A stretch of 5,671 bases of DNA from an uncultured Oscillospiraceae bacterium. GTDB lineage: Bacteria > Bacillota > Clostridia > Oscillospirales > Oscillospiraceae. Below are positions 1-4,690 of this stretch, piece by piece. A program made the translations under genes and the position numbers. The stretch spans positions 1-5,671 of the forward strand of contig CAKTJA010000089.1 in the NCBI GenBank assembly GCA_934567115.1. Direction: 5' to 3'. Within the stretch, counting starts at the first letter, position 1. Each line of letters starts with the position of its first letter. The notes beneath the pieces were generated by a model. The model made no database searches, had not been told where the DNA came from, and saw nothing but the letters and a program-made list of their open reading frames with translations.

Positions 1-1
1 G

Positions 2-979
2 CTGGAGGGTATCAGCTGCCGCCGGATCGCCGCCGCGCTGAACGGGGAGGGCATCCCGGCTCCGGCTGCCTACTGCGGCTGGAACGTGGGGCGCAAAGGC
101 CCCTACGCGGGGCTGTGGAGCAGCGAGCGTATTTCCGATATGCTGCAAAATGAGACCTACATCGGCAATATGGTGCAGGGACGGCAGGTGAAGATCAGCT
201 ACAAATCCAAGAAATGTCTGCATCAGGAGCGGGAAAACTGGGTGGTGGTCGAGAACACGCATGAGCCTCTGATCGACGCCGAGAGCTTCCGCAAGGTAAA
301 AATGCTGATAAACAGCCGCAAGCATACCCGGAGCCGCACCTACGATTTTCCGCTGAAGGGCCTGATCTTCTGTCATGAGTGCGGCTATCCGCTGGCGGTG
401 CTGAACCGCCCCAACGCCAAAGGGGAGGATGTGCTGTACTTCGTCTGCCGCACCTATCAGCGGTTCACCAAAAACAGCGCCTGCACCGCACACTGCGTCA
501 AAGAGAAGACGGTGACGGACGCGGTGATCGCCAAGGTGCGAGAGGTCTGCGAGGGCTGTCTGACTGAGGAAGCACTACTCCCCGCTGCGGAAAGAGCAGT
601 GAAGGAAGCGTCACAGGAGGACAGGACGGCGGCGGAGATCGCCGCACTGCAAAGCAAGGCCGCCAATCTGACGGAGAACCTCGACCGAATGTACACCGAC
701 CGGCTTTCCGGACTGTTGCCGGAGGCGGACTTCCAACGCATCTTCGCCCGCCTGAAAGACGAGCGGGGACGGCTGGAGGAACGGATCCGGGAATTGCAGC
801 AGCGGCAGAAAAACCCTGTCAGCCAGGCGGACAGGGCGAAGGAGCTGGTGCGGCGATTTCTCAGCACAGCTTACACCAATCGGGAACTGCTGGTAAGTTT
901 AATTGAGCGGATCGAGCTGACGGAGAACAAAGAAATCATCATCCAATTCCGCTTCACAGGGCTTCCGCCGGCGGGATAA
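2..979 (+). CDS. Large serine recombinase, C-terminal part (partial)
   Basis: The frame is open from base 2, so the gene starts upstream of the window; 325 residues are visible. Numbering from base 2, about residues 1-70 fit the 'Recombinase' domain (pattern GISCRRIAAALNGEGIPAP, then SSERISDMLQNETYIGN). A zinc ribbon follows, with Cys124 and Cys127 (FCHEC), Cys149, Cys161 and Cys165. A charged coiled-coil stretch lies at about 213-273, and the tail (SLIERIELTENKEIIIQFRF) is typical of Firmicute large serine recombinases such as TnpX, SpoIVCA and ICE/prophage integrases. The N-terminal resolvase domain with the catalytic serine is not visible. Such enzymes recombine attP and attB or the product sites through a covalent serine-DNA intermediate. 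The C-terminus looks intact, with no stop or frameshift. The gene points toward, and ends about 75 nt before, a sigK 3' fragment, so it is probably the enzyme that inserts and excises the element. The GTG at 86 is an internal codon, not the start. Confidence 0.93.
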   Translation: MEGISCRRIAAALNGEGIPAPAAYCGWNVGRKGPYAGLWSSERISDMLQNETYIGNMVQGRQVKISYKSKKCLHQERENWVVVENTHEPLIDAESFRKVKMLINSRKHTRSRTYDFPLKGLIFCHECGYPLAVLNRPNAKGEDVLYFVCRTYQRFTKNSACTAHCVKEKTVTDAVIAKVREVCEGCLTEEALLPAAERAVKEASQEDRTAAEIAALQSKAANLTENLDRMYTDRLSGLLPEADFQRIFARLKDERGRLEERIRELQQRQKNPVSQADRAKELVRRFLSTAYTNRELLVSLIERIELTENKEIIIQFRFTGLPPAG

Positions 980-1000
980 ATGCAGTTATGCCGATGTTTT

Positions 1001-1027
1001 GCGCCGCCTCGGACGGCGCGATTTTCA
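1001..1027 (+). terminator. Possible hairpin/weak terminator after the recombinase
   Basis: Arms GCGCCG (1001-1006) and CGGCGC (1014-1019) pair perfectly around a 7-nt loop and are followed by GATTTTC. The position, 22 nt after the recombinase stop, fits a terminator, but the T-run is short. It could equally be structure belonging to the attachment region. Confidence 0.3.
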
Positions 1028-1052
1028 AGACGGAATCGCTTACAATAGTTTC

Positions 1053-1068
1053 CGCGCTATGTATCGCG
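1053..1068. other. Candidate attachment-site core (imperfect dyad)
   Basis: CGCGCTATGTATCGCG is an imperfect inverted repeat (12 of 16 positions symmetric) centred at 1060/1061. It sits exactly where sigma-factor homology begins. Large serine recombinase sites are imperfect dyads around a 2-bp crossover, so this is a reasonable place for the hybrid attL/attR core. The exact crossover cannot be assigned without the other end of the element or an uninterrupted relative. Confidence 0.3.
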
Positions 1069-1123
1069 CATTGAGAAGCGGGCGCTGGAAAAGCTGGAGG
1101 AGGCGCTCGGCGAGCGCAGCTGA
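1055..1123 (+). pseudogene. sigK: 3' fragment of sporulation sigma factor sigK
   Basis: An open frame that begins just after an in-frame TAG (1046-1048) and has no start codon or ribosome binding site encodes RYVSRIEKRALEKL plus eight more residues before TGA at 1121-1123. YVSRIEKRAL is the hallmark end of sigma-70 region 4.2 in SigK; from memory, the B. subtilis protein reads GISRSYVSRIEKRALMKM. SigE has YISRLEKR and SigF/SigG have VSRLEK, so SigK is the best fit. About 22 codons remain, so the break lies within the helix-turn-helix that reads the -35 element. The fragment cannot act alone. If the adjacent element is excised precisely it would complete sigK, so this may be one half of a programmed split gene rather than a dead pseudogene. 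In-frame conservation up to a natural stop and a good terminator argue against long decay. Confidence 0.8.
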
Positions 1124-1137
1124 CGCTTGCTTTTTTT
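1110..1137 (+). terminator. Intrinsic terminator of sigK
   Basis: Stem GCGAGCG (1110-1116) pairs with CGCTTGC (1124-1130), with one G-U pair, around a 7-nt loop that contains the TGA stop; seven T residues follow (1131-1137). It overlaps the last codons of the sigK fragment and the -35 of the downstream kinase promoter. An alternative stem, GCGCTC/GAGCGC (1103-1117), competes with it. Confidence 0.65.
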
Positions 1138-1155
1138 CCGCGCGGCGCGTACAAT
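1127..1155 (+). promoter_or_regulatory. Sigma-A-type promoter of the ROK glucokinase
   Basis: TTGCTT (1127-1132), a 17-nt spacer and TACAAT (1150-1155) precede the kinase start by 33 nt. The -10 matches consensus at 5 of 6 positions; the -35 keeps only TTG. The -35 lies inside the 3' arm and T-tract of the sigK terminator. Confidence 0.55.
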
Positions 1156-1188
1156 AGAAAAAACTGCGGATTTTGGGAGGAAGGTTCC

Positions 1189-2133
1189 ATGCGCTACATC
1201 GGCATTGATCTTGGCGGAACAAACATCAAGGGCGCTCTTGTGAACGGGGAGGGAGAGATCCTGCGCGAAACATCCCGCCCCACGCAGGTCGAACGGGGTG
1301 CCGACGCGATCTGCGACGGGATCGCGGCGGTGATCGATTCGCTCCGCGAAGGCGTTGAAGCGGACCGGCTGGGCGGCGTGGGCCTCGGCTGCCCGGGGAC
1401 GGTGGACGATGTGAGCGGCCGGGTGCTTTACGCCAATAATCTGAACTGGGAAAAATTTGATCTGCGCGCCGCTATGAAAGAGCGGACCGGCCTCTCCCTC
1501 CGGCTGGGGAACGACGCAAACGTCGCCGCGCTTGCGGAGACGCTGGCCGGCTGCGCGAAGGGCGCGGAGAGCGCGGTCGTCGTCACCCTCGGAACGGGCG
1601 TTGGAGGGGGCGTTGTGCTCGGAGGGAAAATGCTCACCGGGTATACCGGCGCGGCGAGCGAGCTGGGCCATATGGTCATCCGCGAGGGCGGGGAGCCGTG
1701 CACCTGTGGGCGGCGCGGCTGTTTTGAGGCGTACGCCTCCGCGACCGCGCTGATCCGCGAAACGAAGCGGGCGATGGCGGCGGACCCGTCCAGCCTGATG
1801 CACGCCGCAGCGGAGGAGAGCGGCGGGGTGGACGGCTGCACGGCCTTTACGGCGGCGCGGCGCGGCGACGCGGCCGCACAGGGGGTGGTCGAGCGGTACC
1901 TTGACAGTCTGGCGTGCGGCGTCGCCAATCTTGTGAACATCTTCTTTCCGGAGGTCGTGGCGCTCTCCGGGGGAGTGGCGAATCAGGGCGAGGCGCTGCT
2001 TATCCCGCTGCGCGAGAGGGTCCGCAGACTCAGCTATGGAGCGCCGTACGCGGCGCGGCACACGCGCATCGAGCTGTGTACGCTCGGCTATCGCACGGGG
2101 GTGATCGGCGCGGCGCTTCTGGCGGCAAGGTAA
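1189..2133 (+). CDS. glcK: ROK-family glucokinase
   Basis: This 314-residue protein has the full ROK kinase layout and normal family length. It has the N-terminal phosphate loop DLGGTNIKG (7-15), GNDANVAALAE (107-117) with the catalytic base Asp109, and the second phosphate loop GTGVGGG (135-141). The ROK signature ELGH (158-161) leads into the zinc site CTCGRRGCFE (171-180), where His161 and Cys171, Cys173 and Cys178 would bind zinc; SGGVA (260-264) lies in the adenosine region. The expected reaction is ATP-dependent phosphorylation of glucose to glucose-6-phosphate in the cytoplasm. Glu158 and His161 are the residues ROK hexokinases use for sugar contact, but related ROK members act on ManNAc, fructose or allose, so the substrate is inferred. 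There is no N-terminal helix-turn-helix, so it is a kinase and not a ROK repressor. ATG at 1189 is supported by GGGAGGAAGG (1175-1184). A promoter lies just upstream, and the next gene follows after 77 nt. Confidence 0.9.
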   Translation: MRYIGIDLGGTNIKGALVNGEGEILRETSRPTQVERGADAICDGIAAVIDSLREGVEADRLGGVGLGCPGTVDDVSGRVLYANNLNWEKFDLRAAMKERTGLSLRLGNDANVAALAETLAGCAKGAESAVVVTLGTGVGGGVVLGGKMLTGYTGAASELGHMVIREGGEPCTCGRRGCFEAYASATALIRETKRAMAADPSSLMHAAAEESGGVDGCTAFTAARRGDAAAQGVVERYLDSLACGVANLVNIFFPEVVALSGGVANQGEALLIPLRERVRRLSYGAPYAARHTRIELCTLGYRTGVIGAALLAAR

Positions 2134-2173
2134 CGCCGCGCGGCGCGCTTGGCTGAGGGGGCATATTTCAATA

Positions 2174-2189
2174 CGGAGCGGACGCTCCG
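2174..2189. promoter_or_regulatory. Inverted repeat in the hydrolase leader
   Basis: CGGAGCG-GA-CGCTCCG is a perfect 7-bp inverted repeat just upstream of the ribosome binding site AAGGAGGA (2196-2203). It could be an operator or an mRNA hairpin near the start. No convincing promoter was found in the 77-nt gap, so the hydrolase may be cotranscribed with the kinase. Confidence 0.3.
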
Positions 2190-2210
2190 ATACAAAAGGA
2201 GGACGCTGCC

Positions 2211-2738
2211 ATGCGTAAAATTCTGGTTGTGATCGACATGCAGAACGATTTTATTGACGGCTCGCTCGGTACGAAGGAGGCGCAGGCCATTGTACCGAAG
2301 GTCGTGGAGAAGATCAAGCAGTACGATCCGTGGAACATCTATCTGACGCGCGACACGCACTATGAAAATTATCTTGACACGCAGGAGGGGCGCAAGCTCC
2401 CGGTCGAGCACTGCATCGAGGGGACGCACGGCTGGCAGCTCAACGAGCAGATCGCCGAGGCGGCGGGGAAGGCGGAGGTCATCGACAAGCCGACCTTCGG
2501 CTCCAACCGTCTTGCCGGCATGCTGATGGTCGAGCGCGCGCAGGAGGCGCTGGAGCTTGAGCTGGTCGGCCTGTGTACCGATATCTGCGTCGTGTCGAAC
2601 GCGCTGCTCTTTAAGGCGGCGATGCCGGAAGCGCCCATCACGGTGGACGCCGCGTGCTGCGCCGGCGTTACGCCGGAGAGCCACCGTCACGCGCTTGAGA
2701 CGATGAAGATGTGCCAGATCAACGTCGTAAACGACTGA
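2211..2738 (+). CDS. Nicotinamidase/isochorismatase-family cysteine hydrolase
   Basis: This 175-residue single-domain protein is of typical family length. The catalytic triad can be read directly: Asp9 (VVIDMQNDF), Lys93 (VIDKPTFGSN) and Cys126 (GLCTDICVVSNA). The metal-site pattern of nicotinamidases is also present: Asp48-x-His50 (TRDTHYENY) and His67 (LPVEHCIEGTHGWQL). This favours an amidase such as nicotinamidase (nicotinamide to nicotinate, NAD salvage) over isochorismatase, which generally lacks the metal and, as a pyruvate-releasing hydrolase, lacks the nucleophilic cysteine. The usual DxHPxxH string is DTHYENY here, so the substrate pocket may differ and the substrate stays open. No signal peptide; it is cytoplasmic. 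ATG at 2211 is preceded by AAGGAGGA at a 7-nt distance. It follows the kinase gene on the same strand and ends 19 nt before a strong terminator. No other NAD genes are visible nearby. Confidence 0.85.
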   Translation: MRKILVVIDMQNDFIDGSLGTKEAQAIVPKVVEKIKQYDPWNIYLTRDTHYENYLDTQEGRKLPVEHCIEGTHGWQLNEQIAEAAGKAEVIDKPTFGSNRLAGMLMVERAQEALELELVGLCTDICVVSNALLFKAAMPEAPITVDAACCAGVTPESHRHALETMKMCQINVVND

Positions 2739-2757
2739 CCTGACGAAGATGACGCAA

Positions 2758-2793
2758 AAGAACCGGGGCATTCCGCCCCGGTTCTTAATTTTT
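2758..2793 (+). terminator. Strong intrinsic terminator after the hydrolase
   Basis: AAGAACCGGGGC (2758-2769) pairs perfectly over 12 bp with GCCCCGGTTCTT (2775-2786) around the loop ATTCC, followed by AATTTTT. On the other strand the stem is followed by only a short TTTT, so it may also stop minus-strand transcripts coming from the EamA gene. Confidence 0.9.
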
Positions 2794-2934
2794 ATGTTTT
2801 GGGTGGTTTTCTCAACAATTCAGAAAAAATAAGCCTCTGTTTTCCGCAGCGTTCTGTCAAAAAACGCTTAACTTAATGACACTGCGCCGGCAGATAAGGT
2901 CCCCGTTTTTGCCGGACTGCGCGGAGCGCGCGCC
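2794..2934. other. AT-rich spacer between convergent genes
   Basis: No coding region was found. The only structure seen is the inverted repeat AGCGTT (2848-2853) / AACGCT (2863-2868), without a T-tract on either strand, and a partial repeat CCGGCA / TGCCGG (about 2888-2915). Either could help end the minus-strand EamA transcript, but neither is convincing. Confidence 0.4.
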
Positions 2935-3357
2935 TTACACGCTTATGAGCCAGACGCCGGCGAGGCAGACAGCCGCGCCGACAAGCTGCTTCGCGCTGAC
3001 GCTCTGGTGATACAGAAGAAATCCCACGAGCAGAAGCACGCAGGTGAGCAGCGCGCTTGAAACGAGCTGTCCCACGCCGAGCTTCCAGCCCGCGCGGTAG
3101 AGGCAGATGCTGCCGAACTCCAGCCCCACGATGGCTGCGCCGAGCGCCCACGCCGTCCAGTTCGTTTGACCGAGCGCGTCAAAAAAGCGCCGCCCGCCCG
3201 TCAGGAAAAACATCGCCACGGCAAGGACCGCGCCGACAATATAGGTGATGCTGAGCGACGCGAAGGCGTTGACGCTTTGCGGCGTGGATTTTGCCGCGAT
3301 TTGATAGAAGGTGTTGGCGGCGACGATGAGCAGGACCGGCCAGATCAGATCCCACAT
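2935..3357 (-). CDS. Half-size EamA/DMT-family membrane transporter
   Basis: The product has 140 residues with five likely hydrophobic membrane segments at about 2-20, 31-52, 66-88, 95-115 and 122-139. The text ANTFYQIAAKSTP, GLEFGSICLYRAGW and the final AGVWLI fit one EamA domain of the drug/metabolite transporter superfamily, as in the small 'bacterial/archaeal transporter' group. Full-length EamA transporters have two such domains (about 300 residues), so this one probably works as a dimer in the cytoplasmic membrane; the substrate is unknown. The frame stays open to 3420, but ATG at 3357 is chosen because GGGAGGGG (3372 to 3365) precedes it at a 7-nt distance, the upstream residues are arginine-rich and unlike the family, and the longer start at 3420 would sit about at the transcription start. 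It is monocistronic with its own sigma-A promoter and converges on the hydrolase gene. Confidence 0.85.
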   Translation of the reverse strand: MWDLIWPVLLIVAANTFYQIAAKSTPQSVNAFASLSITYIVGAVLAVAMFFLTGGRRFFDALGQTNWTAWALGAAIVGLEFGSICLYRAGWKLGVGQLVSSALLTCVLLLVGFLLYHQSVSAKQLVGAAVCLAGVWLISV

Positions 3358-3364
3358 AGCTGTA

Positions 3365-3372
3365 CCCCTCCC
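3365..3372 (-). promoter_or_regulatory. Ribosome binding site deciding the EamA start
   Basis: On the minus strand GGGAGGGG lies 7 nt before the ATG at 3357. It selects this start over the longer open frame beginning at 3420. Confidence 0.75.
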
Positions 3373-3430
3373 AAGTATGAAGAATGCCGCGCGCAAAGCC
3401 CGGACAGCTCTTGCGGTCACGGTTTTTTAA

Positions 3431-3460
3431 AGTATAGCATGGAAAAATTTTCCCTGTCAA
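3431..3460 (-). promoter_or_regulatory. Sigma-A promoter of the EamA gene with dyad in spacer
   Basis: On the minus strand TTGACA (3460-3455), an 18-nt spacer and TATACT (3436-3431) form a near-consensus promoter, giving a leader of about 67 nt. The spacer contains the perfect dyad GGAAAA-A-TTTTCC (plus strand 3441-3453), a possible operator. Confidence 0.8.
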
Positions 3461-3588
3461 GCGGGCGGCGCGGGAAGAAATTTTTAAATCGGAAAAATGG
3501 AATAGCCGCAGAAAAAATGCACAGACTACTGCCAGCGCGGACCGATCGCATACGCTTCGCGCCAAACTATACAGGAGGAAGTTTTTTC
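3461..3588 (+). promoter_or_regulatory. AT-rich leader region of the DUF1540 gene
   Basis: Between the EamA promoter and the DUF1540 ribosome binding site the sequence is rich in A-runs. No -35/-10 pair with 16-18 nt spacing was convincing. GAATA (3500-3504) resembles the -35 of forespore sigma factors, but no matching -10 was found, so the promoter remains unassigned. Confidence 0.25.
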
Positions 3589-3777
3589 ATGTCTGATTAC
3601 ACGAACAGCGGCTGCACCTGCACCCCCAATCATTCCATCAAGTGCGAGGTCACTTCCTGCGCCAACCACTGCCAGAGCCAGCAGTACTGCGGCCTGAACG
3701 CCATTCAGGTCGGCACCCACGAGACCAATCCCACCATGGATCAGTGCACCGACTGCCAGAGCTTCCGCAAAAAGTAA
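3589..3777 (+). CDS. DUF1540 small cysteine-rich protein
   Basis: This 62-residue protein carries eight cysteines. The core IKCEVTSCANHCQSQQYC, then INAIQV-like GLNAIQV, then TMDQCTDCQSF fits the DUF1540 pattern (short Cys-rich segments ending in C-x-x-C/T-F), and suggests a small metal-binding domain. DUF1540 proteins are widespread in Clostridia and have no established function known to me. No signal peptide or membrane segment is seen. The open frame extends upstream to 3166, but ATG at 3589 is chosen because AGGAGGAA (3573-3580) stands 8 nt before it and the upstream frame is an antisense shadow of the EamA gene and its promoter. A hairpin follows the stop immediately, then the two TSUP genes on the same strand. 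No clear sigma-A promoter was found in the AT-rich 3461-3570 stretch. Confidence 0.8.
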   Translation: MSDYTNSGCTCTPNHSIKCEVTSCANHCQSQQYCGLNAIQVGTHETNPTMDQCTDCQSFRKK

Positions 3778-3778
3778 A

Positions 3779-3801
3779 AAGAAGCGGCGCTGCCGCTTCT
3801 T
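3779..3801 (+). terminator. Hairpin between DUF1540 and TSUP genes
   Basis: AAGAAGCGGC (3779-3788) pairs perfectly over 10 bp with GCCGCTTCTT (3792-3801) around the loop GCT. Only ACAT follows, not a T-run, so it may be a leaky terminator or an mRNA-stabilising hairpin that separates expression of the abundant small protein from the permease genes. It ends 20 nt before the next start codon. Confidence 0.55.
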
Positions 3802-3810
3802 ACATAAGGC

Positions 3811-3818
3811 GGGTGAGG
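3811..3818 (+). promoter_or_regulatory. Ribosome binding site of the first TSUP half
   Basis: GGGTGAGG, in the context GGTGAGGATC, resembles the AGGAGGTGATC anti-SD complement. Aligned through GGTGA, it leaves 5 nt to the GTG at 3822. It supports that start over an in-frame GTG at 3813, which overlaps the site. Confidence 0.55.
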
Positions 3819-3821
3819 ATC

Positions 3822-4190
3822 GTGCGCAAGGAGACGAAATACCGGCTCAGCGGGTTGACTGCGGGTACGGTGAACGGCCTGTTCGGCGGCGGAGGCGGCA
3901 TTCCGCTGCTCGTGCTGCTGACGAAGTGGGCCGGGGTGGAGGAGAAAAAGGCGTTCGCGACCTGCGTGGCGGTCATCTTCCCGATGTGCGTCGTGTCGGC
4001 GGCGCTCTACTGCTGGAGAACGGGGCTGTCGGTCGTGTCCGCGCTGCCGTACCTGATCGGCGGGCTTGCGGGCGGCTTCGTCGGAGGCAAGCTTTTCCGA
4101 AAGGTCCCGAATATCTGGCTGAGGCGGATCTTTGCGCTGTTTCTGCTTTACGGCGGCGTACGCTATCTGCTTGAGGGAGGTGCGGCATGA
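3822..4190 (+). CDS. TauE/SafE (TSUP) permease, N-terminal half
   Basis: The 122-residue product starts at GTG. It contains one TauE/SafE repeat: a glycine-rich re-entrant-type motif GTVNGLFGGGGGIPLLVLL (15-33) in the first membrane segment, then hydrophobic segments at about 44-64, 70-88 and 101-117. Family members are usually about 250 residues with two such repeats in one chain; here the second repeat is encoded by the next gene, which overlaps by 4 nt (ATGA). TSUP proteins sit in the cytoplasmic membrane and export sulfite, sulfoacetate or other organosulfur or organic anions; the substrate here is unknown. The open frame extends back to 3642 but that part is a shadow of the DUF1540 gene. 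The two halves are expected to be translationally coupled and form a heterodimer. Confidence 0.85.
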   Translation: MRKETKYRLSGLTAGTVNGLFGGGGGIPLLVLLTKWAGVEEKKAFATCVAVIFPMCVVSAALYCWRTGLSVVSALPYLIGGLAGGFVGGKLFRKVPNIWLRRIFALFLLYGGVRYLLEGGAA

Positions 4191-4573
4191 CGGACTGGCT
4201 GCTTCCCGCGCTCGCCGGCTTCGGCACGGGGATCCTCTCCGCGTGGGGCATCGGCGGCGGCACGCTGCTGCTTCTTATTATGACGCTTTTCCTCGGCGTG
4301 GATCAGGCGCAGGCGCAGGGCGTCAACCTGCTCTACTTTCTGCCGACGGCCGGAATGTCGCTCATCGAGCACAGGAAAAACGGCTATCTTGAAGGCGGGG
4401 TCATGCGCGCGGCGATCCCGGTGGGGACGCTTGCGGCTGCGGCGGCTGCCTGGGCGGCTACGTCGATCGACATCGCGCTGCTCCGCAAGCCCTTCGGCGT
4501 ATTTCTTCTGTGGGCGGGCGCGAGCATGCTGCTCAAGAAGGGGAGCGCTGGCGAAGAGCGAACGAAGGGCTGA
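4187..4573 (+). CDS. TauE/SafE (TSUP) permease, C-terminal half
   Basis: The product has 128 residues, beginning at the ATG inside the ATGA overlap with the preceding gene. It aligns with its neighbour along its whole length: GTGILSAWGIGGGTLLLLI (13-31) corresponds to the glycine-rich motif of the first half, the loop FLGVDQAQAQGVNLLYFLPTA to VEEKKAFATCVAVIFP, and KPFGVFLLWAGASMLL (101-116) to RRIFALFLLYGGVRYLL. Membrane segments are at about 4-35, 43-60, 71-90 and 101-116, with a charged tail at 117-128. The ribosome binding site may be GGGAGG (4172-4177) inside the upstream gene. Together the pair equals one complete two-repeat TSUP transporter. The gene ends 44 nt before a large palindrome that terminates the operon. 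Confidence 0.85.
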   Translation: MTDWLLPALAGFGTGILSAWGIGGGTLLLLIMTLFLGVDQAQAQGVNLLYFLPTAGMSLIEHRKNGYLEGGVMRAAIPVGTLAAAAAAWAATSIDIALLRKPFGVFLLWAGASMLLKKGSAGEERTKG

Positions 4574-4617
4574 CGCGGCGCGCGGGAAACGCGCGGAAAA
4601 ACCTGCTTTGACGCGGC

Positions 4618-4651
4618 AAGGGGACCGCTCCGCATGCGGAGCGGTCCCCTT
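4618..4651. terminator. 34-bp perfect palindrome, bidirectional terminator
   Basis: AAGGGGACCGCTCCGCA (4618-4634) is followed directly by its exact reverse complement (4635-4651). It lies 44 nt after the TSUP stop on the plus strand and 39 nt after the phosphopantetheinyl transferase stop on the minus strand. The T-tracts are poor (CCCCTTATT on plus, CCCCTTGCC on minus), but the stem is very stable and the convergent position fits a shared terminator. Confidence 0.75.
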
Positions 4652-4690
4652 ATTCTGCGATGCTTCGGAGCCGCGCGGACGCATGGCGGC

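Larger units (their letters stand above)
1..1066 (+). mobile_element. Right end of a sigK-interrupting (skin-like) element
   Basis: A large serine recombinase lies at the edge of foreign DNA, and immediately beyond it a host gene continues without its 5' part. Large serine recombinases are commonly encoded right beside one attachment site, so the element boundary should lie between the recombinase stop (979) and the point where sigma-factor homology begins (about 1055-1066). Only this end is visible. The size, the cargo, and whether it is a remnant, prophage, ICE or a true sporulation-excised skin element cannot be decided from this window. The boundary coordinate is an inference. Confidence 0.65.

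Noticed and set aside
1041..1157. The octamer TACAATAG appears at 1041-1048 and again at 1150-1157, suggesting a duplicated promoter or an att direct repeat.
   Set aside because: Flanking bases differ, no -35 lies at proper distance upstream of 1041, and the second copy is 27 nt beyond the sigK stop, so it cannot be the core shared by element ends. Probably chance.
1059..1157. Short frame starting at ATG 1059 (MYRALRSGRW...).
   Set aside because: It lacks a ribosome binding site, is rich in Arg/Ser as expected of a wrong frame, and overlaps the sigma frame, terminator and promoter.
1057..2061. Long minus-strand open frame opposite the ROK kinase.
   Set aside because: High GC content keeps the antisense frame open. 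Its product is Arg/Ala/His-rich without recognisable domains, while the plus-strand frame has all ROK motifs.
2088..2771. Minus-strand open frame opposite the cysteine hydrolase.
   Set aside because: It is a shadow of a gene with an intact catalytic triad, and it runs through the terminator hairpin.
2848..2868. AGCGTT/AACGCT inverted repeat as a terminator of the EamA transcript.
   Set aside because: No T-tract follows it on the minus strand and the stem is only 6 bp. The hydrolase terminator at 2758-2786 is a better stop.
3166..3588. N-terminal extension of the DUF1540 frame.
   Set aside because: The extension is antisense to the EamA gene and its promoter and has no family similarity. A strong ribosome binding site precedes ATG 3589.
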